Positions 39,047 to 48,481 of a stretch of 64,000 nt of DNA are shown here, piece after piece. The translations under genes were made by a program, and so were the position numbers. Under the pieces are notes generated by a model. It did not search any database. It was not told the origin of the DNA and saw only the letters and a list, made by a program, of their open reading frames with translations. The DNA comes from Liquorilactobacillus sicerae (GTDB lineage Bacteria; Bacillota; Bacilli; Lactobacillales; Lactobacillaceae), in contig NZ_JAHAVQ010000008.1 in NCBI RefSeq assembly GCF_029916425.1, forward strand, positions 62,001-126,000, read 5' to 3'. How positions within the stretch are numbered: position 1 is the first letter of the stretch; each line of letters begins with the position of its first letter.

Positions 39047-39994
39047 GTGGTTACTTTGTCAGATGTTGCCAAAAAAGCAAATGTTTCGAAAATGACGGTT
39101 TCCAGGGTGATCAATCATCCAGAACAAGTGACAGATGAATTGAAATTACTGGTTTTCAAAGCAATGAAAGAATTGAATTATCGTCCCAATGTAGCTGCAA
39201 AAGCTTTAGCAAGAAATCGAACGCAAATTATTAAACTTTTTATTTTAGAAGAAATGTCGACAGTTGAGCCATACTATATGTCTTTATTGACCGGAATTGC
39301 TCGGGGATTAGAAAAAAGGCAATATTCTTTACAATTAGTTACTCAGCATAGTTTCGATATTGGTGGCTGTGATGGTTATATTATTACTGGAATGCGCGAT
39401 CAAGATTATGAGTGGATCGGTCGTTTAGAGAAACCGGTTGTTTTATTTGGTGAAAATCACTATGGCTATGATTTCATTGATACTGATAATCAAAAAGGAA
39501 TAGAAATGGCAACAAAATATATGCTTGATCGTAATTATCAGCAAATAATTTTTGTTGGGATCGATTTGAATGAGCCATTTGAATACTCGCGTGAAGCTGG
39601 TTACCTGCAAGTAATGCAACAGGTTCAAAAAAGACCGCAAATTATTCGCGTCAGTAATCATTCACATTCAGCTGAAAAAAAAATTGGCAAAAATTGGAGT
39701 AAGTTTTCAAGCAATACGGGTTTTGTTTGTGCCAGTGACCGGATGGCCTTAGGAGTCGAACGAGCTGTAATGAAGCAGCAAGGAAGGGTTCCTGAAGAAT
39801 ATGGAATCATCGGTCATGATGGTGTTTTTTTAGATCAAGTAGCTGATCCACGCTTGACAACGATTCGTCAAGATGTGACTAAAATGGGTGAAGCATGTGC
39901 CAAAATGGTGTTGCAAAAAATTGAACAAGCTGGTGCCCCGCAAGGTGAAAGGCTCTTTGTCCCGACTTTAGTTGCACGTGAAACGACTAGATAG
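39047..39994 (+). CDS. LacI-family transcriptional regulator (probable MalR)
   Basis: A 315-residue LacI/GalR protein with N-terminal helix-turn-helix TLSDVAKKANVSKMTVSRVINHP (residues 3-25), hinge YRPNVAAKALA and a periplasmic-binding-type sensor domain. The start is GTG after AGGGGCGATC. It stands directly upstream of the alpha-glucosidase, separated by its own terminator, so control of the maltodextrin genes is likely. Sites resembling TGTTACCGNTAACA occur upstream of both target units. Those sites also fit CcpA, so the actual binder is not settled. Confidence 0.88.
   Translation: MVTLSDVAKKANVSKMTVSRVINHPEQVTDELKLLVFKAMKELNYRPNVAAKALARNRTQIIKLFILEEMSTVEPYYMSLLTGIARGLEKRQYSLQLVTQHSFDIGGCDGYIITGMRDQDYEWIGRLEKPVVLFGENHYGYDFIDTDNQKGIEMATKYMLDRNYQQIIFVGIDLNEPFEYSREAGYLQVMQQVQKRPQIIRVSNHSHSAEKKIGKNWSKFSSNTGFVCASDRMALGVERAVMKQQGRVPEEYGIIGHDGVFLDQVADPRLTTIRQDVTKMGEACAKMVLQKIEQAGAPQGERLFVPTLVARETTR
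39970..39985. promoter_or_regulatory. possible parS site inside the LacI-type gene
   Basis: AGTTGCACGTGAAACG keeps the complete parS core GTTNCACGTGAAAC and differs only at both outermost bases. It lies in the last codons of the gene, about 5-6 kb right of oriC; chance is possible. Confidence 0.4.
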
Positions 39995-40041
39995 TTACTG
40001 ATTTTTTGCAGAGAAAATGATTTTCAAGATAAAAATATTAG

Positions 40042-40077
40042 GAGACTGAGAAGCTATTTATTCAGTCTCTTTTATTT
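40042..40077 (+). terminator. terminator after the LacI-type gene
   Basis: GAGACTGA (40042-40049) pairs with TCAGTCTC (40062-40069), followed by TTTTATTTT. Confidence 0.7.
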
Positions 40078-40091
40078 TGATAGCGGTAACA
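40078..40091 (+). promoter_or_regulatory. cre/MalR-like operator upstream of alpha-glucosidase
   Basis: TGATAGCGGTAACA matches the catabolite-responsive consensus TGWAANCGNTNWCA with one mismatch. A TTGTTT-17-TATTTT promoter (40104-40132) follows, so the site lies just upstream of -35. Confidence 0.6.
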
Positions 40092-40162
40092 GATCAAACA
40101 GACTTGTTTTGAGGCCAGGTTTTCTCTATTTTAGACTTAGAAGAATAAAAAGGGGTGAAAAA

Positions 40163-41833
40163 ATGGCACGTGCAGATTATAAAAATGCAATTATTTATCA
40201 AATCTATCCTAAAAGTTTTATGGATGCTAATCATGATGGAATTGGTGATTTACGGGGGATCATTAATAAATTAGATTACTTGAAAAATTTGGGAATCAAT
40301 ACTTTATGGTTGAATCCAATCTTTGTTTCACCACAAGTTGACAATGGCTATGATGTTTCTAATTACTATGCAATTGATGGAAAAATGGGAACTATCGAGG
40401 AGTTTGATCAATTGATCAAAGCTGCTCATCAGCGAAAATTAAAGATTATTCTAGATTTGGTTTTGAATCATACTTCTGATCAACATCCGTGGTTTCAAGA
40501 TGCAATCAAAAATCCCAAAAGTATCTACCGAGAATATTACTTGTGGGCTAAGGGTCAAAATGGACATTTGCCAAACAACTGGGCCTCGTTTTTTGGCGGC
40601 AGTGTTTGGGAAGCGGATCCATGTCAACCGAATAATTATTACTTTCATTTATTTGATAAAAGAATGCCGGATTTAAATTGGAAATGTCCTGAGGTCCGTC
40701 AAGCAATGGTTAATATTGCTAAGTTTTGGTTGAGTCATGGTGTTGATGGTTTTCGGTTAGATGCATTTATTCACTTAGCTAAAGCAGATTTTAATCAAGA
40801 TTTTCCAGCACATGGAAAAAAAGAGCCAGTAATTGCTGAACCATTTTATGCTAATCTACCACAAGTCAGAACTTATTTGCGAGAGTTTGTGCACCAATTG
40901 CGCTTGATCAAACCAGATTTATTGATTTTAGGTGAAGCGGCCAGTGCCGATATAGATTTAACCGCAGCCTATACTAACCCACAGGATGAACTTTGTGATA
41001 CGGTGGTAACTTTTCGTTATTTTGAGTCGTTAACGGAGCAGGCTGATAAACGTTTACCAAAAGAATTGCAATCGCTACCGTTAGATTTTGGACACTTGAA
41101 AGAGGTAATGGCAACTTGGCAGAAGAACTTGGAAAACATTAGTTATTTAACTTTATATTGGAACAATCATGACATGCCACGAGTTTTAGAAAAAGTTGGG
41201 ATTAATTATCGCAGTCAGCCAACAATTGCCAAAATGTTGGCAACTTTAATGTATTTACAACGAGGGATTCCTTGCATTTATTATGGTGAGGAAATTGGTA
41301 TGCAGAATTTAAGTTATGATCAAATTGATGCGCTTCATGATGAACAAGCAAAAAAGGCTTGGCAAGCAGCAGTTGACCAGCAGATGTCAGCTAACAAAGC
41401 TTTAGAGCTAATTTGCCGCAGTCATAAAATGGCTGCACGTGGGGTAATGCAATGGGATGCTAGTAAGTATAACGGCTTTTCAGATGTCAAGCCATGGAAT
41501 TTTGGACACAACACAGCAGTTAATGTCCACGATGAATTAGTTAATGATCAAAGTGTTTTGCAGTATTATCGCCGGTTATTAAAACTAAAAAAGCAGCAAT
41601 TGTTTGTTGATGGAAAAATTACTTTGGAAAATACTAATGATGACTTATATGTTTATCGTCGGACGCTTAAAAATCAGACTGCCATAGTGATTTGTAATTT
41701 AACTCATCAAGCTCAGCAATATCAGTTGCAGCAACCGGCTGATGACATTTTGCTGCAAAATGGTCGCATAACGCTTGCTCAGGATTTGATTACCCTTTCA
41801 GCTTATGGCAGCTTGGTTATTAAAGTTAATTAA
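40163..41833 (+). CDS. GH13 alpha-glucosidase / oligo-1,6-glucosidase
   Basis: An intracellular glucosidase of 556 residues hydrolysing short alpha-glucans to glucose. The barrel opens with IIYQIYPKSFMDANHDGIGDL. Catalytic residues are the nucleophile Asp in GVDGFRLDAF (about residue 200), the acid Glu in LILGEAAS and the third Asp in WNNHDMPRV. The QPDLNW-equivalent MPDLNW is typical of subfamily 31. ATG 40163 follows GGGGTG; the frame runs 18 codons further upstream through the promoter. It is 16 bases before the neopullulanase gene, forming an operon. Confidence 0.92.
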   Translation: MARADYKNAIIYQIYPKSFMDANHDGIGDLRGIINKLDYLKNLGINTLWLNPIFVSPQVDNGYDVSNYYAIDGKMGTIEEFDQLIKAAHQRKLKIILDLVLNHTSDQHPWFQDAIKNPKSIYREYYLWAKGQNGHLPNNWASFFGGSVWEADPCQPNNYYFHLFDKRMPDLNWKCPEVRQAMVNIAKFWLSHGVDGFRLDAFIHLAKADFNQDFPAHGKKEPVIAEPFYANLPQVRTYLREFVHQLRLIKPDLLILGEAASADIDLTAAYTNPQDELCDTVVTFRYFESLTEQADKRLPKELQSLPLDFGHLKEVMATWQKNLENISYLTLYWNNHDMPRVLEKVGINYRSQPTIAKMLATLMYLQRGIPCIYYGEEIGMQNLSYDQIDALHDEQAKKAWQAAVDQQMSANKALELICRSHKMAARGVMQWDASKYNGFSDVKPWNFGHNTAVNVHDELVNDQSVLQYYRRLLKLKKQQLFVDGKITLENTNDDLYVYRRTLKNQTAIVICNLTHQAQQYQLQQPADDILLQNGRITLAQDLITLSAYGSLVIKVN

Positions 41834-41849
41834 GGAGGAATTTTTTTAG

Positions 41850-43619
41850 ATGGAAAAATCAGCTTTATATCATCGTCCAGATAGCGAAATGGCTTATTTG
41901 TATACCAAGGATGATTTTCATATTCGTCTCCGCACGAAACATGATGATGTACAAAAAGTTGAATTACTTTACGGTGATCCATATGGACTGAAAGTCAATG
42001 AAAAAGCTCAAGGCAGCTGGGATTACCAATTAAAGGCAATGAATCTGGTTGCAGCAACCAAAACGCATGATTACTGGCAAGCAAGTGTTTCAATGCCACT
42101 TCGACGCTTGCAGTATGCTTTTCATGTATATGGTCGAGATGGAGAGGAAGTTTTTTATGACGATCGCCATATCTGTTCATATAGTCAAGCAGCAATTGAT
42201 AATCTAGCAGCTTTTCGGATGCCATATTTTCATGAAATTGATCGAATTGCTCCACCAACATGGGTCAAAAAAACTGTTTGGTATCAAATCTTTCCGGAAC
42301 GTTTTGCTAATGGTGACAAAGCAAATGATCCTAAGGGAACCTTACCATGGGACAGTGTTGAGCCAACTCCAACTAACTTTTTTGGTGGCGATTTACAAGG
42401 TATTATTGATCATCTTGATTATTTAAAGGATTTAGGAATCAATGGTTTATATTTATGTCCGATTTTTTATGCTCATTCCAATCATAAATACGACACCATT
42501 GATTATTTAGCGATCGACCCAGCCTTTGGTGATAAAGCAACGTTTAAAAAATTAGTTGATGAAGCTCATGCTCGGGGAATTCGAGTTATGTTAGATGCGG
42601 TTTTCAATCATTTAGGGGATACTTCGATGCAATGGCAGGATGTGATTCAAAAAGGCAAAGGCTCACACTTTGCTGATTGGTTTCACATCAAAAAGTTTCC
42701 AGTTTCTTACGAGAAAACGGCTAATAATGAATTAGCCCAAAACATTACTTACGATGTTTTTGCCAATACGCCACATATGCCTAAACTGAATACGGCTAAT
42801 CCGCAGGTTCAAGATTTTTTACTAGAAATTGCGACTTATTGGATCAAACAATTTGATATTGATGCTTGGCGTTTGGACGTTGCTAATGAAATTGATCATC
42901 ATTTTTGGCGTAGATTTTATCAGGCAACCCATGCGTTAAAGCCAGATTTTTACGTTTTGGGAGAAGTCTGGCATTCAGCTCAGGAATGGTTAAGCAGTCA
43001 TGAATTTGATGCTGCAATGAATTATCCATATACAGAATTGATTAGTGAATGTTTTGTTAAAAAAACCTTAACGGCCAGTGAAATGGTCTCAGCCTTAAAT
43101 GAACAATTAATGCTTTATCGACGACAAACAAATGAAGTTATGTTTAACGCAATGGATACTCACGATACTGCTCGTTTGCTAACTTTATGTCAAGGTGATC
43201 AACAATTGCAAAAACAAATTTTGACTTTTATGTTTCTGCAAATTGGTGCTCCCTGTCTTTATTATGGCACTGAAGTTGGAATGGCTGGTGGTTACGATCC
43301 GGATTGTAGAGCTTGTATGATTTGGGATCCAGCTAGGCAAGATCAACAAATGCTGCAATTTATTAAACAACTAGTTCATTTTAGAAGAAATTATGCCACC
43401 GTCTTAAGTCAAGGAAAGTTGATTTGGAAGTTAGTTGATGATCGGACAGGAATGATCATTGTGCAAAGAAAATTGGGACAGCAACAAATTACGGCTATTT
43501 TTAACCATAGTCAGCAACAGCAGTCACTTTCGCAAGTTAAAGATCAAATTTTATTCAGTCAGGGATGGCAACAGGCAACAAATACTTTAGATGCGGAAGG
43601 TTTTATGATCTTGAAATAG
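41850..43619 (+). CDS. neopullulanase / maltogenic amylase (GH13_20)
   Basis: A 589-residue cyclomaltodextrinase-type enzyme. The N-terminal CBM34-like domain (about 1-120) is typical of dimeric intracellular enzymes. The barrel starts at WYQIFPERFANGD and carries the nucleophile Asp in AWRLDVANEI, Glu in VLGEVWHSA and Asp in AMDTHDTARLL. There is no signal peptide, so it degrades imported maltodextrins. GGAGG precedes the ATG. It supplies maltose and glucose for the adjacent glucosidase. Confidence 0.93.
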   Translation: MEKSALYHRPDSEMAYLYTKDDFHIRLRTKHDDVQKVELLYGDPYGLKVNEKAQGSWDYQLKAMNLVAATKTHDYWQASVSMPLRRLQYAFHVYGRDGEEVFYDDRHICSYSQAAIDNLAAFRMPYFHEIDRIAPPTWVKKTVWYQIFPERFANGDKANDPKGTLPWDSVEPTPTNFFGGDLQGIIDHLDYLKDLGINGLYLCPIFYAHSNHKYDTIDYLAIDPAFGDKATFKKLVDEAHARGIRVMLDAVFNHLGDTSMQWQDVIQKGKGSHFADWFHIKKFPVSYEKTANNELAQNITYDVFANTPHMPKLNTANPQVQDFLLEIATYWIKQFDIDAWRLDVANEIDHHFWRRFYQATHALKPDFYVLGEVWHSAQEWLSSHEFDAAMNYPYTELISECFVKKTLTASEMVSALNEQLMLYRRQTNEVMFNAMDTHDTARLLTLCQGDQQLQKQILTFMFLQIGAPCLYYGTEVGMAGGYDPDCRACMIWDPARQDQQMLQFIKQLVHFRRNYATVLSQGKLIWKLVDDRTGMIIVQRKLGQQQITAIFNHSQQQQSLSQVKDQILFSQGWQQATNTLDAEGFMILK

Positions 43620-43675
43620 TTACATAGTGTAACCAGTTTCATTATGTTACCGATAACATTAAGAAAACGGTTGCA
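43619..43675 (+). promoter_or_regulatory. operator cluster upstream of malE
   Basis: Three elements in 57 bases: inverted repeat GTTACATAGTGTAAC (43619-43633), near-palindrome TGTTACCGATAACA (43645-43658), and AGAAAACGGTTGCA (43662-43675). The last two are each one base off the cre consensus. The third overlaps a TTGCAT -35-like sequence. Control by CcpA and the linked LacI-type regulator is likely. Confidence 0.6.
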
Positions 43676-43742
43676 TTGAAAAAAGAACAGGATAATAATG
43701 AAAACTGTAAAGAATTTGAAAAAAAGAAGGGGGATTTTCCAA

Positions 43743-45014
43743 ATGAGGAAAAACTTCAAAAGGTTAGGAATGTTGGTGTTGGCCGTGGGTTTGACTTTCT
43801 CGTTGGCAGCTTGTGGCAGCAGTAGTAGTAGCAGTAGTAAGAAACAGACGTTGACAGTTTCGGTTGATAATAGTAGTAATACTTACAAAAAATTTGTAAA
43901 TCAGATTAAAGGTAAGTTTGAAAAGAAGTATAATGTTAAAGTTAAGGTTCGGACTAAAGCAATGTCAGATCAATTGGATGCATTGAAACTTGATGGACCA
44001 TCAGGCAAAGCTCCTGATGTTATGATGGCTGCGTATGATAATGTAGGTGTTTTAGGTAAGCAAGGACAATTAGCGTCAGTTAAATTAGCTTCAGGACGTT
44101 ACAGTACTAAAGATAAGAAACTGGTTACAATGAATGGCAAATATTATGGTGAACCAGCAACTGTTGAAACCATGGTTATGTACTATAACAAAAAATACCT
44201 TAAAACAGCGCCAACGAATTTTAAACAATTAGAAGATATCTCAAAAGACAGTAAGTATGCGTATTCAAATGATAAAACTAAAAATGTTGGCTTTTTGGTA
44301 CAATGGACAAACTTTTATGATGCTTATGGTTTAATTAAAGGTTACGGTGGTTATGTATTTGGGGGTAAAAATAATAAAGATATCAATGATTTAGGCTTGA
44401 ATAATTCTGGAGCTGTTGAAGGATTGACTTATATCACTAATTGGTTTAAAAATGTTTGGCCAAAAGGGATGCAATCAACAACTTCTAATGAAAACTTCAT
44501 TACATCTCAATTTACTGGTGGTAAGACTGCAGTTGTTTTAGATGGTTCATGGATGGCTTCAACATATAACCAAACAAAGAGTTTGAAGTATAGTGTTGCA
44601 GCAATTCCTACCTTGAAAAATGGTAAGAAGTATCAGCCATTTGCTGGTGGTAAAGCTTGGGTTATTTCGAAGTACTCAAAGCATAAGTCAGTTGCTCAAA
44701 AATGGTTAAACTACGTAACTAATACAAAGAATCAGAATAAGTTTAACAAAATGACATATGAGGTCCCTGCTAATGAAGCCGCTCGTAAGACAGCCTCAAA
44801 GGCAAGTGGAACTCGTGGTGAAGTAGCTAAAGCTGTTTTGACAGAGTTCAAGTCTGCTGAACCAATGCCGAATATGCCTGCTATGACCGAGGTTTGGACT
44901 GGTGCAGAAAATCTGATAGTTAATGCAGCTTCTGGCAAGAAGACGCCAAAACAGTCTGCAGATGCTGCTGTTAAAGAAATTGCACAGACAATCAAGCAAA
45001 AGTATAGTAACTAA
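43743..45014 (+). CDS. malE: maltose/maltodextrin ABC transporter substrate-binding lipoprotein
   Basis: A 423-residue family-1 solute-binding protein. The lipoprotein signal ends in lipobox LAACG (about residues 18-22), followed by a Ser-rich spacer. GKAPDVMMAAYDNVG and FTGGKTAVVLDGSW are typical of MalE-like proteins. ATG 43743 with GGGGG upstream is preferred over an in-frame ATG 15 codons earlier. A hairpin separates it from malF, and the operon malE-malF-malG-DUF1189 follows. Confidence 0.92.
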   Translation: MRKNFKRLGMLVLAVGLTFSLAACGSSSSSSSKKQTLTVSVDNSSNTYKKFVNQIKGKFEKKYNVKVKVRTKAMSDQLDALKLDGPSGKAPDVMMAAYDNVGVLGKQGQLASVKLASGRYSTKDKKLVTMNGKYYGEPATVETMVMYYNKKYLKTAPTNFKQLEDISKDSKYAYSNDKTKNVGFLVQWTNFYDAYGLIKGYGGYVFGGKNNKDINDLGLNNSGAVEGLTYITNWFKNVWPKGMQSTTSNENFITSQFTGGKTAVVLDGSWMASTYNQTKSLKYSVAAIPTLKNGKKYQPFAGGKAWVISKYSKHKSVAQKWLNYVTNTKNQNKFNKMTYEVPANEAARKTASKASGTRGEVAKAVLTEFKSAEPMPNMPAMTEVWTGAENLIVNAASGKKTPKQSADAAVKEIAQTIKQKYSN

Positions 45015-45043
45015 ATTGAATAACGAGATTTAAAACTTTTTTT

Positions 45044-45071
45044 GAAGGGTTTTGGGCAATCAAAGCCCTTC
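45044..45071 (+). promoter_or_regulatory. malE-malF intercistronic stem-loop
   Basis: GAAGGGTTTTG and CAAAGCCCTTC form 11 pairs (one G-U) around a six-base loop with no T-run after it. It probably stabilises malE mRNA so that binding protein exceeds permease. Confidence 0.6.
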
Positions 45072-45129
45072 ATTATTATGGAGCAACACTCCACCATCCA
45101 CCAAAGCTAGCACAAAGGAGAGGACAGAA

Positions 45130-46419
45130 ATGAGAAAGAAAGATCCGCAAAAGGCAATGTGGCTTTCATTAGTTCCAGGCCTAGGGCAAATTAGCAATGG
45201 TCAAAAAATCAAAGGCTATACATTTCTTGGAATTTTTATTCTATTTGTAATTGAAATGATATTATTTGGTTTTTCAGCACTCAAAGGCTTGATTACTCTA
45301 GGTACCGTACCAATGCGAGATAATTCAATGTTTTTAATGATTGAAGGAACATTGCAATTATTAATAACGATAATTTTTTTGATATTCTATTTTGTTAATA
45401 TGTACGATGCAAAAAGAGTTGCTAATGCGATAAATGGAGGGGAACATGTTACTTCAACTCCTAAAGAGCTTTTTAGGGCAACAGTCACTACAGGATTTCC
45501 ATACTTGTTAACTTTTCCTGCGTATATATTGATGATTTTTGTAATTATTTTGCCAGTTTTAGTAACATTGTTTATGGCATTTACTAATTATGATTTCAAT
45601 CATATTCCGCCAGCTGTCCTAATTTCTTGGACAGGATTGAAGAACTTTACTGATATGTTTTTCCTAAGTTCATATCGAGCAACGTTCGGAGCAGTGTTTA
45701 GTTGGACAATAATTTGGACTTTATGTGCTTCAACTTTACAAATAGCACTTGGAATTTTTACTGCAGTTATTGCACATCAAAATTTTATAAAAGGGAAAAA
45801 ATTCTTTGGAATCATATTTTTACTTCCTTGGGCTGTACCGGCTTTTGTAACAATTATGAGTTTTTCGAATATTTTTAATGACTCTGCTGGTGCGATTAAT
45901 GCACAAGTAATTCCATTTTTAAATCATTTCTTACTGTTTAAAATTCCACAAATTAGTTGGACGACTGATCCGTTTTGGACCAAGGTTGCTTTGATTATGA
46001 TTCAAGGATGGCTGGGCTTCCCATATATTTATGTTTTGGTTACAGGTATTTTGCAGTCAATTCCAGACGATCTGTATGAAGCTGCTACAATGGATGGTGC
46101 TACGGCAATTCAAAAGTTTAATCATATTACTTTTCCAGCAATTTTAGGTGTGGCTGCTCCGACTTTTATAACACAATATACCTTTAACTTTAATAACTTC
46201 TCCATTATCTATTTGTTTAATGATGGTGGCCCAGGTGATGTTGGAGCTGGTGGAGCTGGAAACTCAGATATTTTAATTTCTTGGATTTACAAACTGACAA
46301 CTGGCAATACACCACAATATGGGTTAGCTTCAGCGATTACTTTAATTATTTCTACTATCGTCATTGCAGTTTCGTTATTTGTATTTAAAAAATCACATGC
46401 ATTTGATATGGAGGGATAG
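45130..46419 (+). CDS. malF: maltodextrin ABC transporter permease MalF
   Basis: A 429-residue inner-membrane permease. An extra N-terminal region with two helices ([18 protein letters not shown]) precedes the core, as in Gram-positive MalF proteins. The EAA coupling loop [20 protein letters not shown] lies near residue 318. ATG 45130 follows AGGAGAGG; the upstream in-frame extension spans the malE-malF hairpin and is not coding. It ends two bases before malG. Confidence 0.93.
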   Translation: MRKKDPQKAMWLSLVPGLGQISNGQKIKGYTFLGIFILFVIEMILFGFSALKGLITLGTVPMRDNSMFLMIEGTLQLLITIIFLIFYFVNMYDAKRVANAINGGEHVTSTPKELFRATVTTGFPYLLTFPAYILMIFVIILPVLVTLFMAFTNYDFNHIPPAVLISWTGLKNFTDMFFLSSYRATFGAVFSWTIIWTLCASTLQIALGIFTAVIAHQNFIKGKKFFGIIFLLPWAVPAFVTIMSFSNIFNDSAGAINAQVIPFLNHFLLFKIPQISWTTDPFWTKVALIMIQGWLGFPYIYVLVTGILQSIPDDLYEAATMDGATAIQKFNHITFPAILGVAAPTFITQYTFNFNNFSIIYLFNDGGPGDVGAGGAGNSDILISWIYKLTTGNTPQYGLASAITLIISTIVIAVSLFVFKKSHAFDMEG

Positions 46420-46421
46420 TT

Positions 46422-47288
46422 ATGGCTGAGAAAATAAAAGTAAAAAAAGCAGGATCAATTAAACGAGGACGTTTTCTTACTCATTTTTTTACGTATTTGT
46501 TTTTGGTAGTTTTATCAATTATTATTATTTATCCACTACTAATTACATCAATTACGGCTTTTAAGAGTACTAACATTGTTGCTTTTACATTAAGTTTCAA
46601 GGGACCATGGACATTAGAGAACTTTAAAGATTTATTTACTCATACACTCTATGGCAGATGGTATTGGAATACGTTAGTAATCTCAATTGGTACCATGCTT
46701 ATTCAAGTCACAGCAGTTACATTGGCTGGTTATGCATATAGTCGTTACAAGTTTGTTGGGAAAAAATGGACATTAATTTTCTTCTTAGTTGTTCAAATGA
46801 TTCCTACCTTGGCTGCATTGACTGCATTTTATGTATTAGCAATGATTTTAAATGGATTAGATCATTATTGGTTTCTTGCTTTAATTTATATTGGGAGTGG
46901 AATACCAATGAATGCATGGCTAATGAAGGGATATTTTGATACCGTTCCGTATGATCTTGATGAATCTGCCAAGCTGGATGGGGCAGGAAACTTTACCATT
47001 TTTTGGAAAATCGTGTTACCATTAGTTAAACCAATGATCGCGGTTCAAGCATTGTGGGCGTTCATGACACCGTTCGGAGAATATATGACAGCCAGTTACT
47101 TGTTAAGGACTAATGCCCATTTGACGGTTGCTGTTGGCTTGCAACAGTTTATTCAAAACACTGAAAACCAGCAAGTTACTCTATTTTCAGCCGGTGCAAT
47201 TTTAATTGCTTTGCCAATTAGTTTGCTGTTCTTCTACTTACAAAGATACTTTGTAACTGGATTAACCGCTGGAGGTACTAAGGGCTAG
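46422..47288 (+). CDS. malG: maltodextrin ABC transporter permease MalG
   Basis: A 288-residue permease with six membrane helices and the coupling motif [21 protein letters not shown] near residue 185. The C terminus [13 protein letters not shown] is typical of MalG. It starts two bases after malF with GGAGGGATAG as ribosome site. No ATPase gene follows, so MalFG must be driven by an ATPase encoded elsewhere, probably a shared MsmK/MalK. Confidence 0.94.
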   Translation: MAEKIKVKKAGSIKRGRFLTHFFTYLFLVVLSIIIIYPLLITSITAFKSTNIVAFTLSFKGPWTLENFKDLFTHTLYGRWYWNTLVISIGTMLIQVTAVTLAGYAYSRYKFVGKKWTLIFFLVVQMIPTLAALTAFYVLAMILNGLDHYWFLALIYIGSGIPMNAWLMKGYFDTVPYDLDESAKLDGAGNFTIFWKIVLPLVKPMIAVQALWAFMTPFGEYMTASYLLRTNAHLTVAVGLQQFIQNTENQQVTLFSAGAILIALPISLLFFYLQRYFVTGLTAGGTKG

Positions 47289-47313
47289 TTAGTATTGGAG
47301 TGTTGAATAGTTT

Positions 47314-48129
47314 ATGATCAGTCAAAAATTTCCGCTAAGTTTTTTTTATAATATGGTTTCACCAATTAGATCTTTTTCAGGAAGAAAATCTATGACGTGG
47401 ATGCAGATTATCTTGATGTTTACTTTTTTATGTGCATTGATGGTTTTGCCGATTCCTTTTCATTACCAACATATGCAAGAGGTCGATATGGGGAATTATC
47501 TGCCAAAGGTTAATAAATTATTAGCTAATACTCAATTAGGAAGAGAAATAAAACAAGCTGATTATACTAAACAGACATTTAAGTTTCATGGAACAAAAAT
47601 TTTAAAAAGGAATAAAATTGAAATTTTAGGAATTGAACTGACGAAAAAACAACTAGCAAATTATAAAGTTGCGGTCAGTGTTAATTCAAATAATATTTAT
47701 TTGAAAGAAAAGGGTGCGGTTTATAAATTAAACTATTCAGCTTTGCGTAATATGCAAGCAGGATCTTTTAAAAAACAAGTTAATTGGTTATGGTATCAAA
47801 ATAATAAGGGAGCAGTTGCTTTTTCAATGTTATTGATTATTGGTAGTGTCATTGTTTTAACCAATATGATATTAGTCTTTTTAGCTGCGGTCTTCGTTTG
47901 GATGGCACGCAAAAGTCCTTATGTAACGATTAATACGTATCGGGAGTCAGTTGGCTTAACACTTAATACAATTGGTGTTAGTTCGATTATTACGATGGTA
48001 GTTGGGTTTGTTTATTTTGATATTTCTTTTATGCTGATTTTACAGATGGTTCTTTGTTCATTGATGTTATTGCTGATTTATTCAAAAACACGTTTCAATG
48101 ATGAATATCTGTCAAGGGTTAATCATTAG
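47314..48129 (+). CDS. DUF1189 membrane protein of the maltodextrin operon
   Basis: A 271-residue protein with one N-terminal helix (about 30-50), an extracellular domain of about 110 residues and three C-terminal helices. Layout and the opening PLSFFYNMVSPIRSFSGRKSMTW fit DUF1189, sometimes called maltodextrose-utilization protein MalA in streptococci. Its role is unknown. It is 25 bases after malG and ends at a strong terminator, so it belongs to the mal operon. Confidence 0.75.
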   Translation: MISQKFPLSFFYNMVSPIRSFSGRKSMTWMQIILMFTFLCALMVLPIPFHYQHMQEVDMGNYLPKVNKLLANTQLGREIKQADYTKQTFKFHGTKILKRNKIEILGIELTKKQLANYKVAVSVNSNNIYLKEKGAVYKLNYSALRNMQAGSFKKQVNWLWYQNNKGAVAFSMLLIIGSVIVLTNMILVFLAAVFVWMARKSPYVTINTYRESVGLTLNTIGVSSIITMVVGFVYFDISFMLILQMVLCSLMLLLIYSKTRFNDEYLSRVNH

Positions 48130-48133
48130 TTTT

Positions 48134-48175
48134 AAAAAGAGTCAAGGCACGAGTTATTTTGCCTTGACTCTTTTT
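48134..48175 (+). terminator. terminator of the mal operon
   Basis: AAAAAGAGTCAAGGC and GCCTTGACTCTTTTT are perfect 15-base arms. Confidence 0.9.
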
Positions 48176-48198
48176 ATTAATGTCTTTAGACCTAGTTG

Positions 48199-48458
48199 AG
48201 CTCGCTTGCGTGCGAAACAAAAAAACCACCTGCTTTGCGGGTGGAAAAGCAAACGGTTAAACCAAAACGCCTCCATAAGATTTAAAATGTAGGTGTCAAA
48301 GCCAAACATTTAAAAATCGAAAGGGGACGCTAAAAATTGGCGAACAGGTTAAATAGTCTTGCACATACAAAATGGTTATGCAAATACCATATCGTCTTTA
48401 CACTAAAGTATAGAAGAAAAATCATATATAATCAATATCGATGAGACTTGCAAAATGA
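48199..48458 (+). mobile_element. IS200/IS605-family remnant (left end and tnpA start)
   Basis: A subterminal palindrome CCACC...GGTGG (48226-48244) typical of IS200 left ends is followed by the start of a tnpA gene. TTG at 48337 reads LANRLNSLAHTKWLCKYHIV and then FTLKYRRKIIYNQYR, matching the TnpA opening, until TGA at 48442. A few further codons (DLQN) continue the homology. The catalytic HUH region and right end are absent, so the element is dead. It sits at the edge of the accessory block. Confidence 0.8.
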
Positions 48459-48481
48459 TATTTAAATTATTTTTAGCTCAA

